From Rhizophagus clarus (lineage: Eukaryota > Glomeromycota > Glomeromycetes > Glomerales > Glomeraceae), in NCBI GenBank assembly GCA_015698045.1, contig BLAL01000244.1:744001-808000 (forward strand): a stretch of 64,000 nt of DNA, read 5' to 3'. Made by a program: the position numbers and the translations under genes. The notes beneath the pieces were generated by a model. The model did no database searches, was not told where the DNA came from, and saw only the letters and a list, made by a program, of their open reading frames with translations. Below, in pieces: positions 24,701 through 35,824 of this stretch (position 1 is the first letter of the stretch; each line of letters opens with the position of its first letter).

Positions 24701-26855
24701 ATTTTAGACGTGCACATTTAAATTTTTACACCGACTAAAAAAGGCTACACATTGTTTTTTTTTACTGCGTTAACTAACCATACGGATAATTTTTTTGAAC
24801 TCGGGAATAACAGTGGAATAACTCGGTATAACCAATCATAGTTACATAACGAAAATCCGGTCCTGAATAACTCCCTTCAACTATAAGAATGCAGTTAAAA
24901 AATTTGTCGATAAAAAGAGGTATGTTACTGGTAACGCTTTTCGTTATATATTAATTTTCTTTCTAGGTTGATTTAACGAATATGGCCAACATATAATCAA
25001 TTTTATGGAATCACGAAGTCACAGGGTAAAATTAATATTTATGATCTTTAATTTTTATTGACATGTTTTATCATCGGACGAAAAAATGTTGGATGAAAAA
25101 AATCTTCGCTTTGATGAATTAATTTGTATTATTATGCATAATAATGTCATTGGAATTGAAAGTTTTGGCACCACCGATGTACGGGCTTTTTTATGAGTCA
25201 TCCCCAAATTTGATGTGCTGTGGATCGTATTGCATAATTTACAAAATATTTGGATTTCAAAATAAAGACGAGTCGATATTGATAAAATATGATTTTCTCC
25301 ACGAAACCACGAAGATACGAGAATAAATTTTTTCCTATAATAATTACAAAAAGGAAATACTTCAAAGAGACCTACATGTATAGATATCATATGACCAATT
25401 AAAGCACAAGATATTGGACCTTCGAATTAACCTGTAAACAATTTATAAAAAATAATACAAAAACAAAGCCATAACATTTTTCATTTAAATTTCATTTGAA
25501 TTTTAAAATGGGAGTAGTCATATAATGATTTAAAATGGGGTAGTTATATAATGATAGTATATGAGCTTTAATTTGATTTGATCGTAAAATACTTGAACGC
25601 TTTAAATTTTAAAGTTGAACAGGGTTTGAATGGCAAAATACAATTAAAAAAATTTAGTTGAAGGCTTGAATATCTGTGGTGTTGTATTTAAGATGTTAAT
25701 TGATCCTTGTTTAACCAAATATGCTTTTTGATCCGAAGCATTTTTCAATTATTAATACTGACACACTTTAATATAAAACAAGTTTGGATCATATGATAGA
25801 TAGTCACGATCGGCGTGATCAATATCTGATTTGCTGATTTGTCAATAATTTTTATTATTTGTGGCTGTAACCCAAATATTTATTTTTTTAAAATGAAAAA
25901 GACAATAGTTTATGAATTCAATCTTTTTGTTCATCAGTATCATCAATAATTACTATATGTCTAAAGATCATTTCTAAAAAAAATCTTAATCTATGCCATC
26001 TTTTTTTTGCTTGCTTGTTCATTTATTTTTCTTGTTCATCTGTTTTCTTATCTCTTATCCTTTTTTTTTTTTTTTTAAACAAATCATTAAATGCAACAAA
26101 TTTCTTGTACCATTTTTTTTTCTTAGCCTCAGATAAAATTTACATGACAGAAATTTTTTACTCTTCTTCATATGTTAATATTGATTATGAAATTATGAAA
26201 CAAAATATTATTATATAATAATTTTAATTAATACCAATAGAGTAAAATCAAAATTAATGCAGTGGCGCGGCTGATCGACTTACCCGAGAATTTAATAAAT
26301 AAAGGCAAAAAAGCAGAAAATAACTAAAAAGGTTCTCTTTTAACCTATAATTGCAAGTTATACAAAACGGCAATTGAATGGCAACTAAAGAACATTTCTA
26401 TCTTTCAAGATCATCGAAGTTTATTGTAATCTTTAGAAAATTTCTCCTTTTATGATTGATTCGAATTCAAAAAATTACTGCGCGATGCGCATATTTTTAA
26501 TCCGCGCTTGGTTTTAAAAAATAAAAAAAAAAAATTAATATATTTTTTTTTTTTTTTGCAAGCCATATTGCTTGGTGCTTGGCCAAGGTAACAATGTACA
26601 ATTTACAATTGAATCACGCGCCATTTATTGTTTAAAATTATTGATTATTTCTTTCGGAATATAAATTTGTGGTGTATTAAATTTTTTTTTTTTTTTTTTT
26701 TTTTTTTTACGAAATTAATACGAAATTTTCAAATGTTTCCCCTCGTGACGATTTATGACATAAAAGAAAAAAAATAATCTGCACGAATTTTTTTTTTTTT
26801 TTTTTTATTAAAAAAAAACGAAATTTTTTTTTTTTTTTTCAGTGAAAATAATACC
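24701..26855. other. Intergenic, low complexity, no gene supported
   Basis: Includes a small imperfect tandem repeat of a ttaaaatggggtagt-type unit at 25502-25556, a T-rich zone at 26520-26850 upstream of the SAM-kinase gene, and a 111-codon - strand frame (25055-25390) overlapped by a + strand frame that I cannot tie to any family. Confidence 0.45.
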
Positions 26856-29111
26856 ATGACAAGAAAATATAATAAAAAAAGAAACTTGAACAAAAAATTA
26901 TGTAAGTTAAAATATAAAATATTTTTTAAATGATGATAAAATCAATTAATAATAGAATATAATTTATTTTATTTATTTATTTTTTAATGATAAAAAAAAA
27001 GTTGACAATAATGAATCAATTTCTCGAGTAAAAAATCATGAAAATTGGAATATTTTGGATTTTCCAACAATTGATCTAGATGTGGTAAAAAAATGGAATG
27101 TTCAACAACTCGTTTATCATTTACAAGTTATGTTTAGCGTTGAAGGTTATTGTCGAAAAGATTTATTTAATAAAGAATCCGAATATAAATTTAAATTAAA
27201 ACAAATCGATGGAAAAACTTTTTTGAAAATGACGAGACATGATTTCTTTAAAATGGGTATTTCAGGATTATTAATTTTACATTTAGAAACTGAAATTTTA
27301 CGTTTACATGGTGAGCAGTTTAATTAATTGAAAAAAAAAAAAAAAAAAAAAAAAAATTATGGAATTTTTTTTTTTTTATTTACAAACTTTAATGTTTCAG
27401 GATATTATAAAAATGGTGATTATTATGAACCCGAAGGTAAATTAATTTTTGCATATAATTACTCTTTTGTGATTGTTGTGATTGTTTGATTGATTTGATT
27501 GTTAACATAAGTAATTGTTTTATTTAGAATTATTGATAAAATTTAATAGTCTTGAACAAAGACCATTTTATTTATTAAGTAATAACAATAACTTATTAAA
27601 AGTAAGTTAATCTTTTTTTTTTTAAAAAAAAAAAAAAAAATTTCACTTATATAATATACATTATGTACTATAATTAGGAAAACTTCTTCAACAAAAAGGA
27701 TTTATTTCAACAACTTATTACAAGAAAATTACTCAAGGTTCCTTCTATATACGAATTAAAAAGATTCCTTTTGACCCCATTACCAATGAGAGTATTGGTT
27801 CCATCATTCTGTCTTTTAAATGATCAAGAAAATTCCAAAATATATTCATATGTTACGCCTCAAGAACAATGTTCTAGAGAATTTGGAAATCTTATTCCAT
27901 CTTCACCTATTTCATTGCCATTTATTAATGCTTTGACTTATCCATATAATTCCAATTCATCTTGTCAGGAAAATAACTTAATTCGGTATAATTTAATTAT
28001 TGATGCATTAATTCAAGGAACTTTAAGTTGTTTACAATCTCAAAGATCACAATGGATTTATATGGCACGAAATTTTATTCAATCAAAGGAAGATCTTTTA
28101 AGACCTGATTGGATGTGTTGGATTAATGAACATCTAATAATTCATGGTGTAGAATTACCAGAAAATGTTGAATGGAATATTGGTATTCAAGATATTGTTG
28201 ATAAAACTCACTGGAAAGATATTTATTATTCAAATTTACCTTTTAAATTTGTTTATATATCAAAAGGTCCAATTTTAAGATGGTATGTTTTCGATCCAAT
28301 AAGGTACAAGATTATATCGATATCTCAAGATTTTGATTTGGATAGAATTTTGGATCGTTTAAGAATGATTCGTACTGTCATTAATATTTATAATGTTTTG
28401 GAATCATTGAAACGTAATTGGGTACAATTTAAGATAAACAAATCCACTCATCCCTTATATTTAACTATAAATCGTGATGGTGGAACGTCGATAGAATTCA
28501 TGGGAAATATTGTAAAAAAATCTTTATCAACGCAAAAAATGAAAGAAAATTTTAATTATGATACTATAAGAAAAATTTATTTAGAAACTTCTCATATTAA
28601 AAATTTGGTTCATTGTGTAGATATAGAAGGTAATCTTAGTTATCCAATTTTAACTAAAGATGGATCTTGTAAAATTTTTTTACAACCAGTAGGTTATTAT
28701 TATTATCCAAGGAATGAATTAGAAGTTAAATCAATGATTAAAACTATTCTACAAGTTCTTAAAGAAATGCATCAAGTTAATTGGACTCATAGAGATATTT
28801 ATTGGGGAAATATTTTAAGACAAGATAATGGTGAATGGTTAATGATTGATTTAGAATTAGGAGGTCCTGTTGATGAAATTTTACAATTTTCTCTTTGGAA
28901 TAGGTGGCCTGAACAAGCTGTTGTTGGTAAACCTTATCTCGCTTGTTACGATATTTATCAAGTTGGAAGACTTATGGATGAATTAAAAGGTACTGATCAA
29001 TGTTATAATTTTTCGAAAAGTTTCTTTGACTTTAAGAATATTTTGCTTGAAGCTGCAAAAAATAATTTCACTGCGGAAATGGCATTAAGACATGAATGGT
29101 TAAATGAATGA
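26856..29111 (+). CDS. SAM-like domain plus protein-kinase-like fusion protein
   Basis: Five exons: 26856-26901, 27002-27310, 27401-27436, 27528-27601, 27678-29111, summing to 1899 nt (632 residues). Residues about 42-117 are SAM-like, with a VVKKW...L start and ending in MTRHDFFKMGISGLLILHLE, a helical interaction module. The middle (about 190-480) is a poorly conserved region with Trp-rich blocks. The C-terminal part carries kinase catalytic-loop signatures: THRDIYWGNIL (HRD at 526-528, Asn 533) and MIDLEL in place of DFG (Asp 546 kept). No N-lobe with a clear glycine loop or VAIK lysine is evident, so activity is uncertain. The fusion resembles Crinkler-like or atypical kinases of AM fungi (family memory). 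The start is the only ATG that opens exon 1 in frame. It converges on the kinase gene ending at 30053. Confidence 0.78.
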
Positions 29112-29159
29112 AAGAACGAGTGAGTAGAATATTGTGAGAGTGAATGAGTGAATGATTAT

Positions 29160-30045
29160 ATGGAATTTATGGCCGAGAATTTTTTTGTGTATGAGAGTGT
29201 GTGAATTAGAATGATTTTTTTGTGTTGTACGAGAGAGTGATTTTTGTGTGTATGAGAGAGTGATTTTGTATGTGCGAGAGTGAATAAAATTTGGTGACCG
29301 AGAATTTCTTGTGAGAGTTTGTGGAGAGTTTCTGTGTAAGAGTGAATAAATGAATAAATAAATATAAATTTTATAAAAAATTCAAGGCAATCGAATGTTT
29401 TTTTCTGATATATGAAAATTTTAACTAACGATTAAGTGGATTTTGTGTTCGAGAATTTTTTGTGTGAGAGAGACGCGTGAGAGATAGATATATGAGTTGT
29501 GTGAAAGTTTGAATTTCTAAATAACTGATAAATATAAATTTTATTAAAAGAATCTAAAGGTATTGAATAGTTTTTTTTTTTCTGATATATGAAAATCTGG
29601 GATAAATAATTTTGAATACGAGCGAACGATTAAATGGAATGTTGTGTTCGAGAATTTTTTGTAGTGAGAGATGTATGAAAGATGTGTGAAGAGATGAGTG
29701 AGAGTATGAGAGTGAATGAATAAATATAAACATAAATTTTATTAAAAAAAAAAAATCTAAGACATTGAATATTTTTTTTTTTTTTTTTTTTTTCCTGGTA
29801 TATGAAAATTTGGGTAAATACGAGTGAATGACTATTAAGTGGAATATCGTGATCGAGGATTATTTTTGTATGTAAGAGATGTGTGAGAGGTATCTGAAAG
29901 GTATGTGAGAGGTATGTGAGAGTGAATAAATAAGTAAATATAAATTTTATTAAAAACAAAAAAAAAAAAAAAAATCTAAGATATTGAATATTATTTTTTT
30001 TTTTTTTTTTTTTTTTTTCTCTCTAACATTAATCTTAAATATGAT
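29160..30045. repeat. Diverged minisatellite, about four units of 170-215 bp
   Basis: The spacer between two convergent kinase genes is made of about four recognisable units. Each has, in order, a gagaatttttt/gtgagag segment, gagtgaataaat, aaatataaattttattaaaa, a variable T-run and gatatatgaaaat followed by a gattaagtggaat segment. The aaatataaatttta landmark recurs near 29361, 29530, 29724 and 29938. The tatatgaaaat landmark recurs near 29410, 29588 and 29800. The units are clearly diverged. The repeat may hold both 3' ends, and it creates spurious frames. Confidence 0.75.
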
Positions 30046-30052
30046 CGAATGA

Positions 30053-32416
30053 CTAATAAAAATGAAGATCTTTCTTCCAATCGGTAAAATTTCTACTATA
30101 ATAACTATCATCTTCACAAACATATGAATTAGCAGGATCCGCATAACCAGATCTTTCACATTTTACAAATTGTTCAGTAATTCTAGTAGAAGATCTATGA
30201 TCTAATTGTGTAATCCAATCTTCAAGTATATCTATAATTTGATTAATATTTGGTCTATTAAAAGGATTATGAGACCAACATTGTTTTAATAAATTTAAAT
30301 AATCATTAGGAATATAATCTGTTGAAATAGAAAATATATCAGGCCTTTTTTGATTTAAAATAATATTATTAGCTAATTTTAAATTATGTTTCTTATTATT
30401 AAATGGTTTAAAACCAGTCAATATAATATACATTATCATTGATAAACTATAAATATCCGAAGATTGTGTAAAATTATTATGTTTTAATACTTCTGGTGCC
30501 ATAAATGGTAACACACCATATAAATTATGACAATTCGATTTCGTTATACCAACATCAGTTATAAACCATTCATATTCATTACCATTATTATTATAAATTG
30601 GTAATAAATTCCCTCCATGAAGATTTTTATGAATTAATCCTAAACCATGAATTTCTTTTAATTTTAATGATATTTTTAATAATGAAAGTATTTTTCCTCT
30701 CCAATTTAAAAAAGTTTGATTATATAAATTTCCTGCTTCAAAATATTGCATTAAAATAACATAATTATGACTTGTAGGATCTTTAGTTATTCCATAATAT
30801 TCTGGTCCTATCTCATAATTCCTTAAATCCAAACATGAATTTAATGATGTTAAAAATCCAAAATCTAGGTTAAAAGTATCACGAAACATCTTCATGGCAA
30901 CTTTAACTCCTCTTTCCTTCCAAAATGCCGAATACATTGAACTATATCCTCCATGAGAAATTAATTTAATTTCACTAAATTGTTCATATGGTATAATATC
31001 TATGAAATGTCCTGTAAAAAGAAAAAAAAAAAAATTAGTTTTATTGAACGATTTGAAGAAAAATAAATGATAAAAAAAAAAAAAAAAAGTATTCGTTAAT
31101 ACGTGGCTTACTTTTTAGTAAAGCATCGATAGGAGATTCTTTAAGATGATTGATTCGACGTAATGAACAAAAATCGATAAGTTGACTAGTATAAATAGCA
31201 TTTTCATGTATATTATGAGATCTAAAAATATTCGCATCCATATAAACATCATCAACTTCAACAACTTGAGTAATAATTAAATGATTATAATCTTCCATAG
31301 AATAATAATCAAGAATTTGTAATGCACATTTCCATTCCGTTAATAATCTTAATAATTCGTTAGAAGTAGGTCGAATTTCAATATTTTCATTCCAACATCT
31401 TGTCATCAAATCTAAAAATAATCCTGGCATAAAAATTTCAATAGTTGGACGAAGACCATTAACAATATCCTTTGCAAGTTCTAAATCATGAGCTCTATCA
31501 GCAAAAGGTAATTGAATTGATGATAACATCCACATTATGATTCCAAAACTGTAAATATCAGCTGCAGGAGTATATCTTTCACCACGAATAACTTCAGGTG
31601 CAACGAAAGGTAAAACACCATAAATTTTCGTATATGGAATTTCATCTGCTGGATGACCAAGTCCCATATCAGTAATCGTAAATCCTTCGATCGTGGTTAA
31701 AACGTTTCCACCATGAAGATTTCCATGAACTAAATTACGAGAATGTAACTCGTCTAAAATTTTTGATAAATCATAACAATCTTCAATTATTTTTATCCAA
31801 TCCAAATTAAATCTATCCTTCTCTTTAATATAATCATAAAGATTTCCATCCTCAGAATATTCCATTACTAACATGTAATCTTTATATATAGGATCTTGAG
31901 TTATTCCATAACATAATTCGTAATCGTTTTCATATTTATTACAAATACTTTCCCTTAACTAAAAAAAAAAAACACTATAAGTAATAAATAAAAATAATAT
32001 TTTTTTTTTTTTTTTTATAAATAACGTACCATACGACAATATTGTGGATTGATATTCCTAGAATTATCAAGAGACTTTAGGACAACCTTTTGAGGACCAG
32101 ATCTTACATAATCTTCACTTAAATCATCAAATGTACGTAATGGTCCACGAAGCCATAATGCTGTATATATTGTACTATGTCTACCTCTAGCATGATATTT
32201 TACAAATTCAAAATCTGAAAATGGTATCCATTCAATAAATTCTTCCGAACAAGATGATGAAAGTTGTACATCTTTAATTAAATCGTCAATTAATTTATTT
32301 TCGCTTGTCCAATTTCGAAAGTTATCACGAAATCTTTGATGTTCACAAGTAGCACACCAAAATTCTGACGATTTTTCTTTTCCACATGTAATACATTCTT
32401 TAGATGGTGATGTCAT
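30053..32416 (-). CDS. Tandem dual kinase-domain protein, both domains with Asp-to-Asn catalytic loop
   Basis: Three exons on the - strand: 32416-32030, 31958-31112, 31011-30053. The sum is 2193 nt, 730 residues, in frame throughout. The N-terminus has a zinc-ribbon-like CxxC...CxxC (C8, C11, C21, C24) and a WTSENKLIDDLI helix, a leader I associate with Rhizophagus TKL kinases. Kinase domain 1 (about 66-345) has a glycine-poor loop, VVLK lysine K114, catalytic loop HGNLHGGN (207-214) and DMG (D226). Domain 2 (about 420-685) has AMK lysine K452, HKNLHGGN (539-546) and DVG (D564). Both keep YGVLPF(V/M)APEV and a DIYS segment. Replacement of the catalytic HRD Asp by Asn in both domains predicts two pseudokinases, or strongly reduced activity. 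Splice junctions: gtacgt/ttag and gtaagc/acag. Confidence 0.88.
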
Positions 32417-32568
32417 TCTTTTAAAAAATTATAAATTATTTTAAAAAATTATAAAATCAAATTTTTTTTTTAAAAAAAAAAAAAATCAAAATAAAAATCA
32501 AAATAAAAAAAAAAATCAAAATAAATAAAAATAAAAAAAAATAAAAATAAAAAAAATCAAAATTAAAA

Positions 32569-32610
<42 letters not shown>

Positions 32611-32620
32611 AAAAAAAAAA

Positions 32621-32658
<38 letters not shown>

Positions 32659-32914
32659 GAAAATCAATAAAAAAAATCGTTTCATTAAAATTTGGAACCT
32701 TTTTGTTAAAAAAAGATTCGAATCAACCCATCAATCCTTTATTTGGATAAATAATCTTAACAGGTTTATTACATTTTTGTATAAATTAGTAACGCAGTTA
32801 CCGCAGTATCTTCATCTTTTTGATAAATTTCAACAAGAAAAAATACATCAAAATTCGATATTTTGATCAAAATGTACTACAAAAGGCTTTTTATATTAAA
32901 AAAAAAAAAAAATA
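32417..32914. other. Kinase gene 5' flank, poly-A tract and 5S terminator
   Basis: Nearly pure A with scattered TC (32455-32670), directly upstream of the - strand kinase gene. After it comes ordinary spacer. The A-run at 32898-32912 is, on the - strand, a T-run just past the 5S gene and should act as the RNA polymerase III terminator. Confidence 0.6.
32898..32912 (-). terminator. Pol III T-run terminator of the 5S gene
   Basis: A run of 15 A on the + strand, that is T on the transcribed - strand, starts three bases after the 5S 3' end. This is the standard RNA polymerase III stop signal. Confidence 0.8.
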
Positions 32915-33030
32915 GTTACAGCACCCAGTATTCCCACGTTGTCCCCAACCGTAGTACTGACTGGGCCATCAGTGGCTTAACTTCGGAGATCGGACGGGTT
33001 CCGGTGCTTTTCACTGTGTATGGCCGTAAC
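32915..33030 (-). rRNA. 5S ribosomal RNA
   Basis: The - strand reads through the universal 5S blocks in order: gttacggccatac at the 5' end, caccgg, cccgtccgatctccgaagtt, aagccactgatggcc, cagtcagtactacgg, gtgggaatactgggtgctgt and aac. The ends pair (gttac with gtaac). Length about 116 nt, close to the usual 118-120. The internal polymerase III control region (box A/IE/C area, around gaagttaagc to gtactacgg) is intact. A T-run follows the 3' end. No other rRNA gene is near, so this is a dispersed 5S copy, in keeping with the scattered rDNA described for Rhizophagus. The few missing bases could be natural. Confidence 0.95.
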
Positions 33031-34549
33031 TGAAATTTTAACGTAGGATATTAATAATAACTGCATACACGCATACACGCGTTTCAACAAAATTAATTAG
33101 GGGAAATATCGGTTACCCCCGAATGGCAATAACTTTATTATTATTTCTGATACGTTATTTATTATTTGTCACCCCTGTCAAAAATTATGAATGAACCATG
33201 AACTTATAGGGTGCATGATCGGATTTCCCGATTTCACCCTACCGAATGTGTAACAAAGAAATCTCAACCACATGCTTGATCAAGAAATCATTCGATAATT
33301 ATTATATAAAAGTATGAATAAATAAAAATGTAGTTGATCAAAACTACCGCACTGATGCGAACTTACAATATACAGTAGTACCCCAAATACTTCATACCCC
33401 ATAATGTAAGTTAGTTACGCCAGTTCATCCGATTATGTAAGTAAATTTATAATAAAATTCTTGTAATAGACCCGGGTATAAAGTCACCCATTTAAATTCG
33501 CAAAATACTCGGTGAATAATATGGCAATGGCGAGTTTACAGCCATAAAGTACACTCTATAAATGCACCCTTTATAAATGCACCCTCCATTATGTGTACCC
33601 TCTCCTCTGTAAATGTGCCCTCCCCAAGGGGGTTCCGTATAATAGATATGTCGATTTTCCGATTTCCAAATATCATCAACGAAATAAACCAATTAGGTGA
33701 GGAAAAAAAAAAGATTTGAATTCGCACCATACAATTTACAAAAACTTCTTTTTATAGTTAAAGGTAAATTATTAATTTTTCATATATTCTTTTTCGTTCA
33801 AAAAATGAAATCCATTATGGTAATAATTAACAGATATTTAAGGGCAGGTGATTATCATTTAACATGTGAACATGCAGGGAAAGCAGGGAAAAGAATAGAT
33901 TAAATAAAACAATTTTTTTTTCCTAGCTCACATGTCAAAAAAAAAACATTTTTGTTTTGTGTATGAATACAGATTCCCGAGATCGGGACCCTTTTTTTTT
34001 TTAATTCTATTTAATTTTATTTATTTTTTTTTTTTTTGCCTTTTTGAAAGATGCTAAAGAAAATTAAATTCAATAAAAAAAAGAATGGAAAAAAAAGAAT
34101 GGAAAAAGGTCATGTAAATAAACATTAAATATTAAGAATTAAAAAAAAAAAATAAAAGTTACAAAAAATATTACAATTTACGAAAATCTGTTAATTAATT
34201 TTTTTTTTTTTTCCTTCTCAATTAATAGTTAATAATAATCTCGGTTAATAGTAATAATATTGATTATAATAATAAATACTCCATAATAACATAATTATAA
34301 TAAATTAACTTGTTGTATTTGTTCCTCTTGTTTGTTTGTTATCTTACATATCTCCCATTTAAAAAAAAAAAATTTTAATTTCAAATTAAAATCTTTTTTT
34401 TTTTTAGGGTTTTTTTTTTTTATATTATTATTATTCTTTCTTCTTTCTACATTATAAAGATTATAAAAATTTTTTTTTTCTTTTTTTTTTTTCCAGATTT
34501 TGCTAATTTACAGATTTATATAATTTTTTTTTTTTTTTTTTTTTACAAA
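33031..34549. other. Intergenic with short CACCCT-type repeats
   Basis: Most is AT-rich spacer with T-runs. Near 33553-33625 a short unit like tataaatgcaccct recurs about four times with decay, followed by a ccaaggggg step. Small frames here contain this repeat and are not called. Confidence 0.45.
33553..33625. repeat. Short tandem repeat, ~15-18 bp unit
   Basis: About four decaying copies of (t)ataaatgcaccct(c), with variants tatgtgtaccctc and tgtaaatgtgccctcc. Its pyrimidine-rich strand stands out from the AT background. Function unknown. Confidence 0.6.
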
Positions 34550-35824
34550 TTACGGTGTTATTTGTCTATCATCATCAGGTATTATTGTATTTCTAGTTGA
34601 AACCGTTGCAAAATTTGATTCAAAAATTGATTCGGATCCAGAATTATCTTGTTTAATCATTATATCTAATTCAATAGGCTCATTTACAGTGGATCTTGCT
34701 GATAAATTTTCAACATTAGAATATTGTTGACTTATCATTGATCTCTGTCTTCTACGATCACTTGGAGGAATATAATAACAACATGGAAGAAAAATTGCTG
34801 CAGATTTTGTTGTTCCAAAAATCAAAAAGAGTAACGTACCACTAAAAAAATAAGGGGAAAAAAAAAAAATATATATTTTCATAAATTTACAAATACGTAT
34901 ATATATATTATATAAAGAAAAATTAACTAATTATACGTACAAAAATGCAGGAGCAAAATCAAGAAATGCGGTAGTTGGATCATCACCATCATCTATTTCA
35001 TTACCAAATTTCTCGGCAATTGAAGGTATTAATGAAGCTAAAAGTATAATTGAATAAAAACCACTCAAAACTGCTAATCTGACAGCATAACCAAGATCTA
35101 TCGCTGTCCGACGATTCTGTTTTTGATTAAAATTACGCCATCGACCCCATAGAAAGTAACTGGAATGCGCTGGTTTTTTTTTTTTTGGAAAAAAAAAAAA
35201 AAAATTAATATCATTGTAAAAAAAAAAAGTAAAATTGTGTAACATAAATTTTTGGATCGAAGATCACGCTTTTTTACCTGTAATTGCTAGTGAAGTGACG
35301 GCATATACAGTAGTTGGAATAAGATAAAACAACCATACTGTCTTAGAAGGAGTAGATTTACAAAAAAATTCACCAGGTATAACGCCCCAATCTTTTTCCT
35401 TACTGTTCTCCCTTAAACCCACTATATTTACACATATCGTAGTGACCCAAATTGCACCGCTAATATACCAGAACCAAGTTTGTTCAATAGTATAATTAGA
35501 ACGTGCTACCGCGAACCATAAATAAACACATAAAGCACCGGGAAATAATTTCAAAGGACAATAAATTAATACTATAATTTTATTTTGAACTATACATAAG
35601 AGAGGAATATTGAGAGCTTTATCTCCTAAACTGTTGCCGTATATTATTATGGTAAGTAAACTCGATAAACCTAAGACAAATAAGCATAAGCAAAGTTGAA
35701 ATAAAGTCCATTTTGTAATATAAGATCCGGTCTTTACTATGAGAAAAACGAGAAAAGATAATAAAAGTAGGCTTATCAAGTGTATACAAATATAAAGAAT
35801 GACCAAGGGTGAATATTCGGGCAT
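34550..35824 (-). CDS. Seven-transmembrane GPCR-like protein A
   Basis: Three exons on the - strand: 35824-35278, 35169-34941, 34841-34550, summing to 1068 nt (355 residues). Hydrophobic segments suggest seven membrane helices. A short N-terminus leads straight into helix 1 (VILYICIHLISLLLLSFLVF), then KWTLFQLCLCLFVLGL and so on. Exon 2 holds QKQNRRTAIDLGYAVRLAVL, a basic loop before a helix, as at the cytosolic start of helix 6 in GPCRs. Exon 3 starts in the last helix and gives IFGTTKSAAIFLPCCYY, then a polar Ser/Asp-rich tail. Gene B at 60331-61580 has the same exon phases (1, 2) and the same QNRRTAI-LGYAVRL and AAI-LPCCYY motifs, so the models support each other. Ligand unknown. A fungal STE3-type receptor is possible but not supported by specific residues. 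Confidence 0.8.

Noticed and set aside
25055-25390. 111-codon - strand frame with an overlapping + strand frame
   Set aside because: No family recognised and both strands look equally protein-like, so no call can be supported.
29630-30159. Short - strand frames next to the dual kinase gene
   Set aside because: They translate the minisatellite and T-runs; the kinase gene ends at 30053 in another frame.
32455-32670. Long poly-A tract taken as a retroposon tail
   Set aside because: No inserted body, no target duplication, and A/T runs are common throughout the window.
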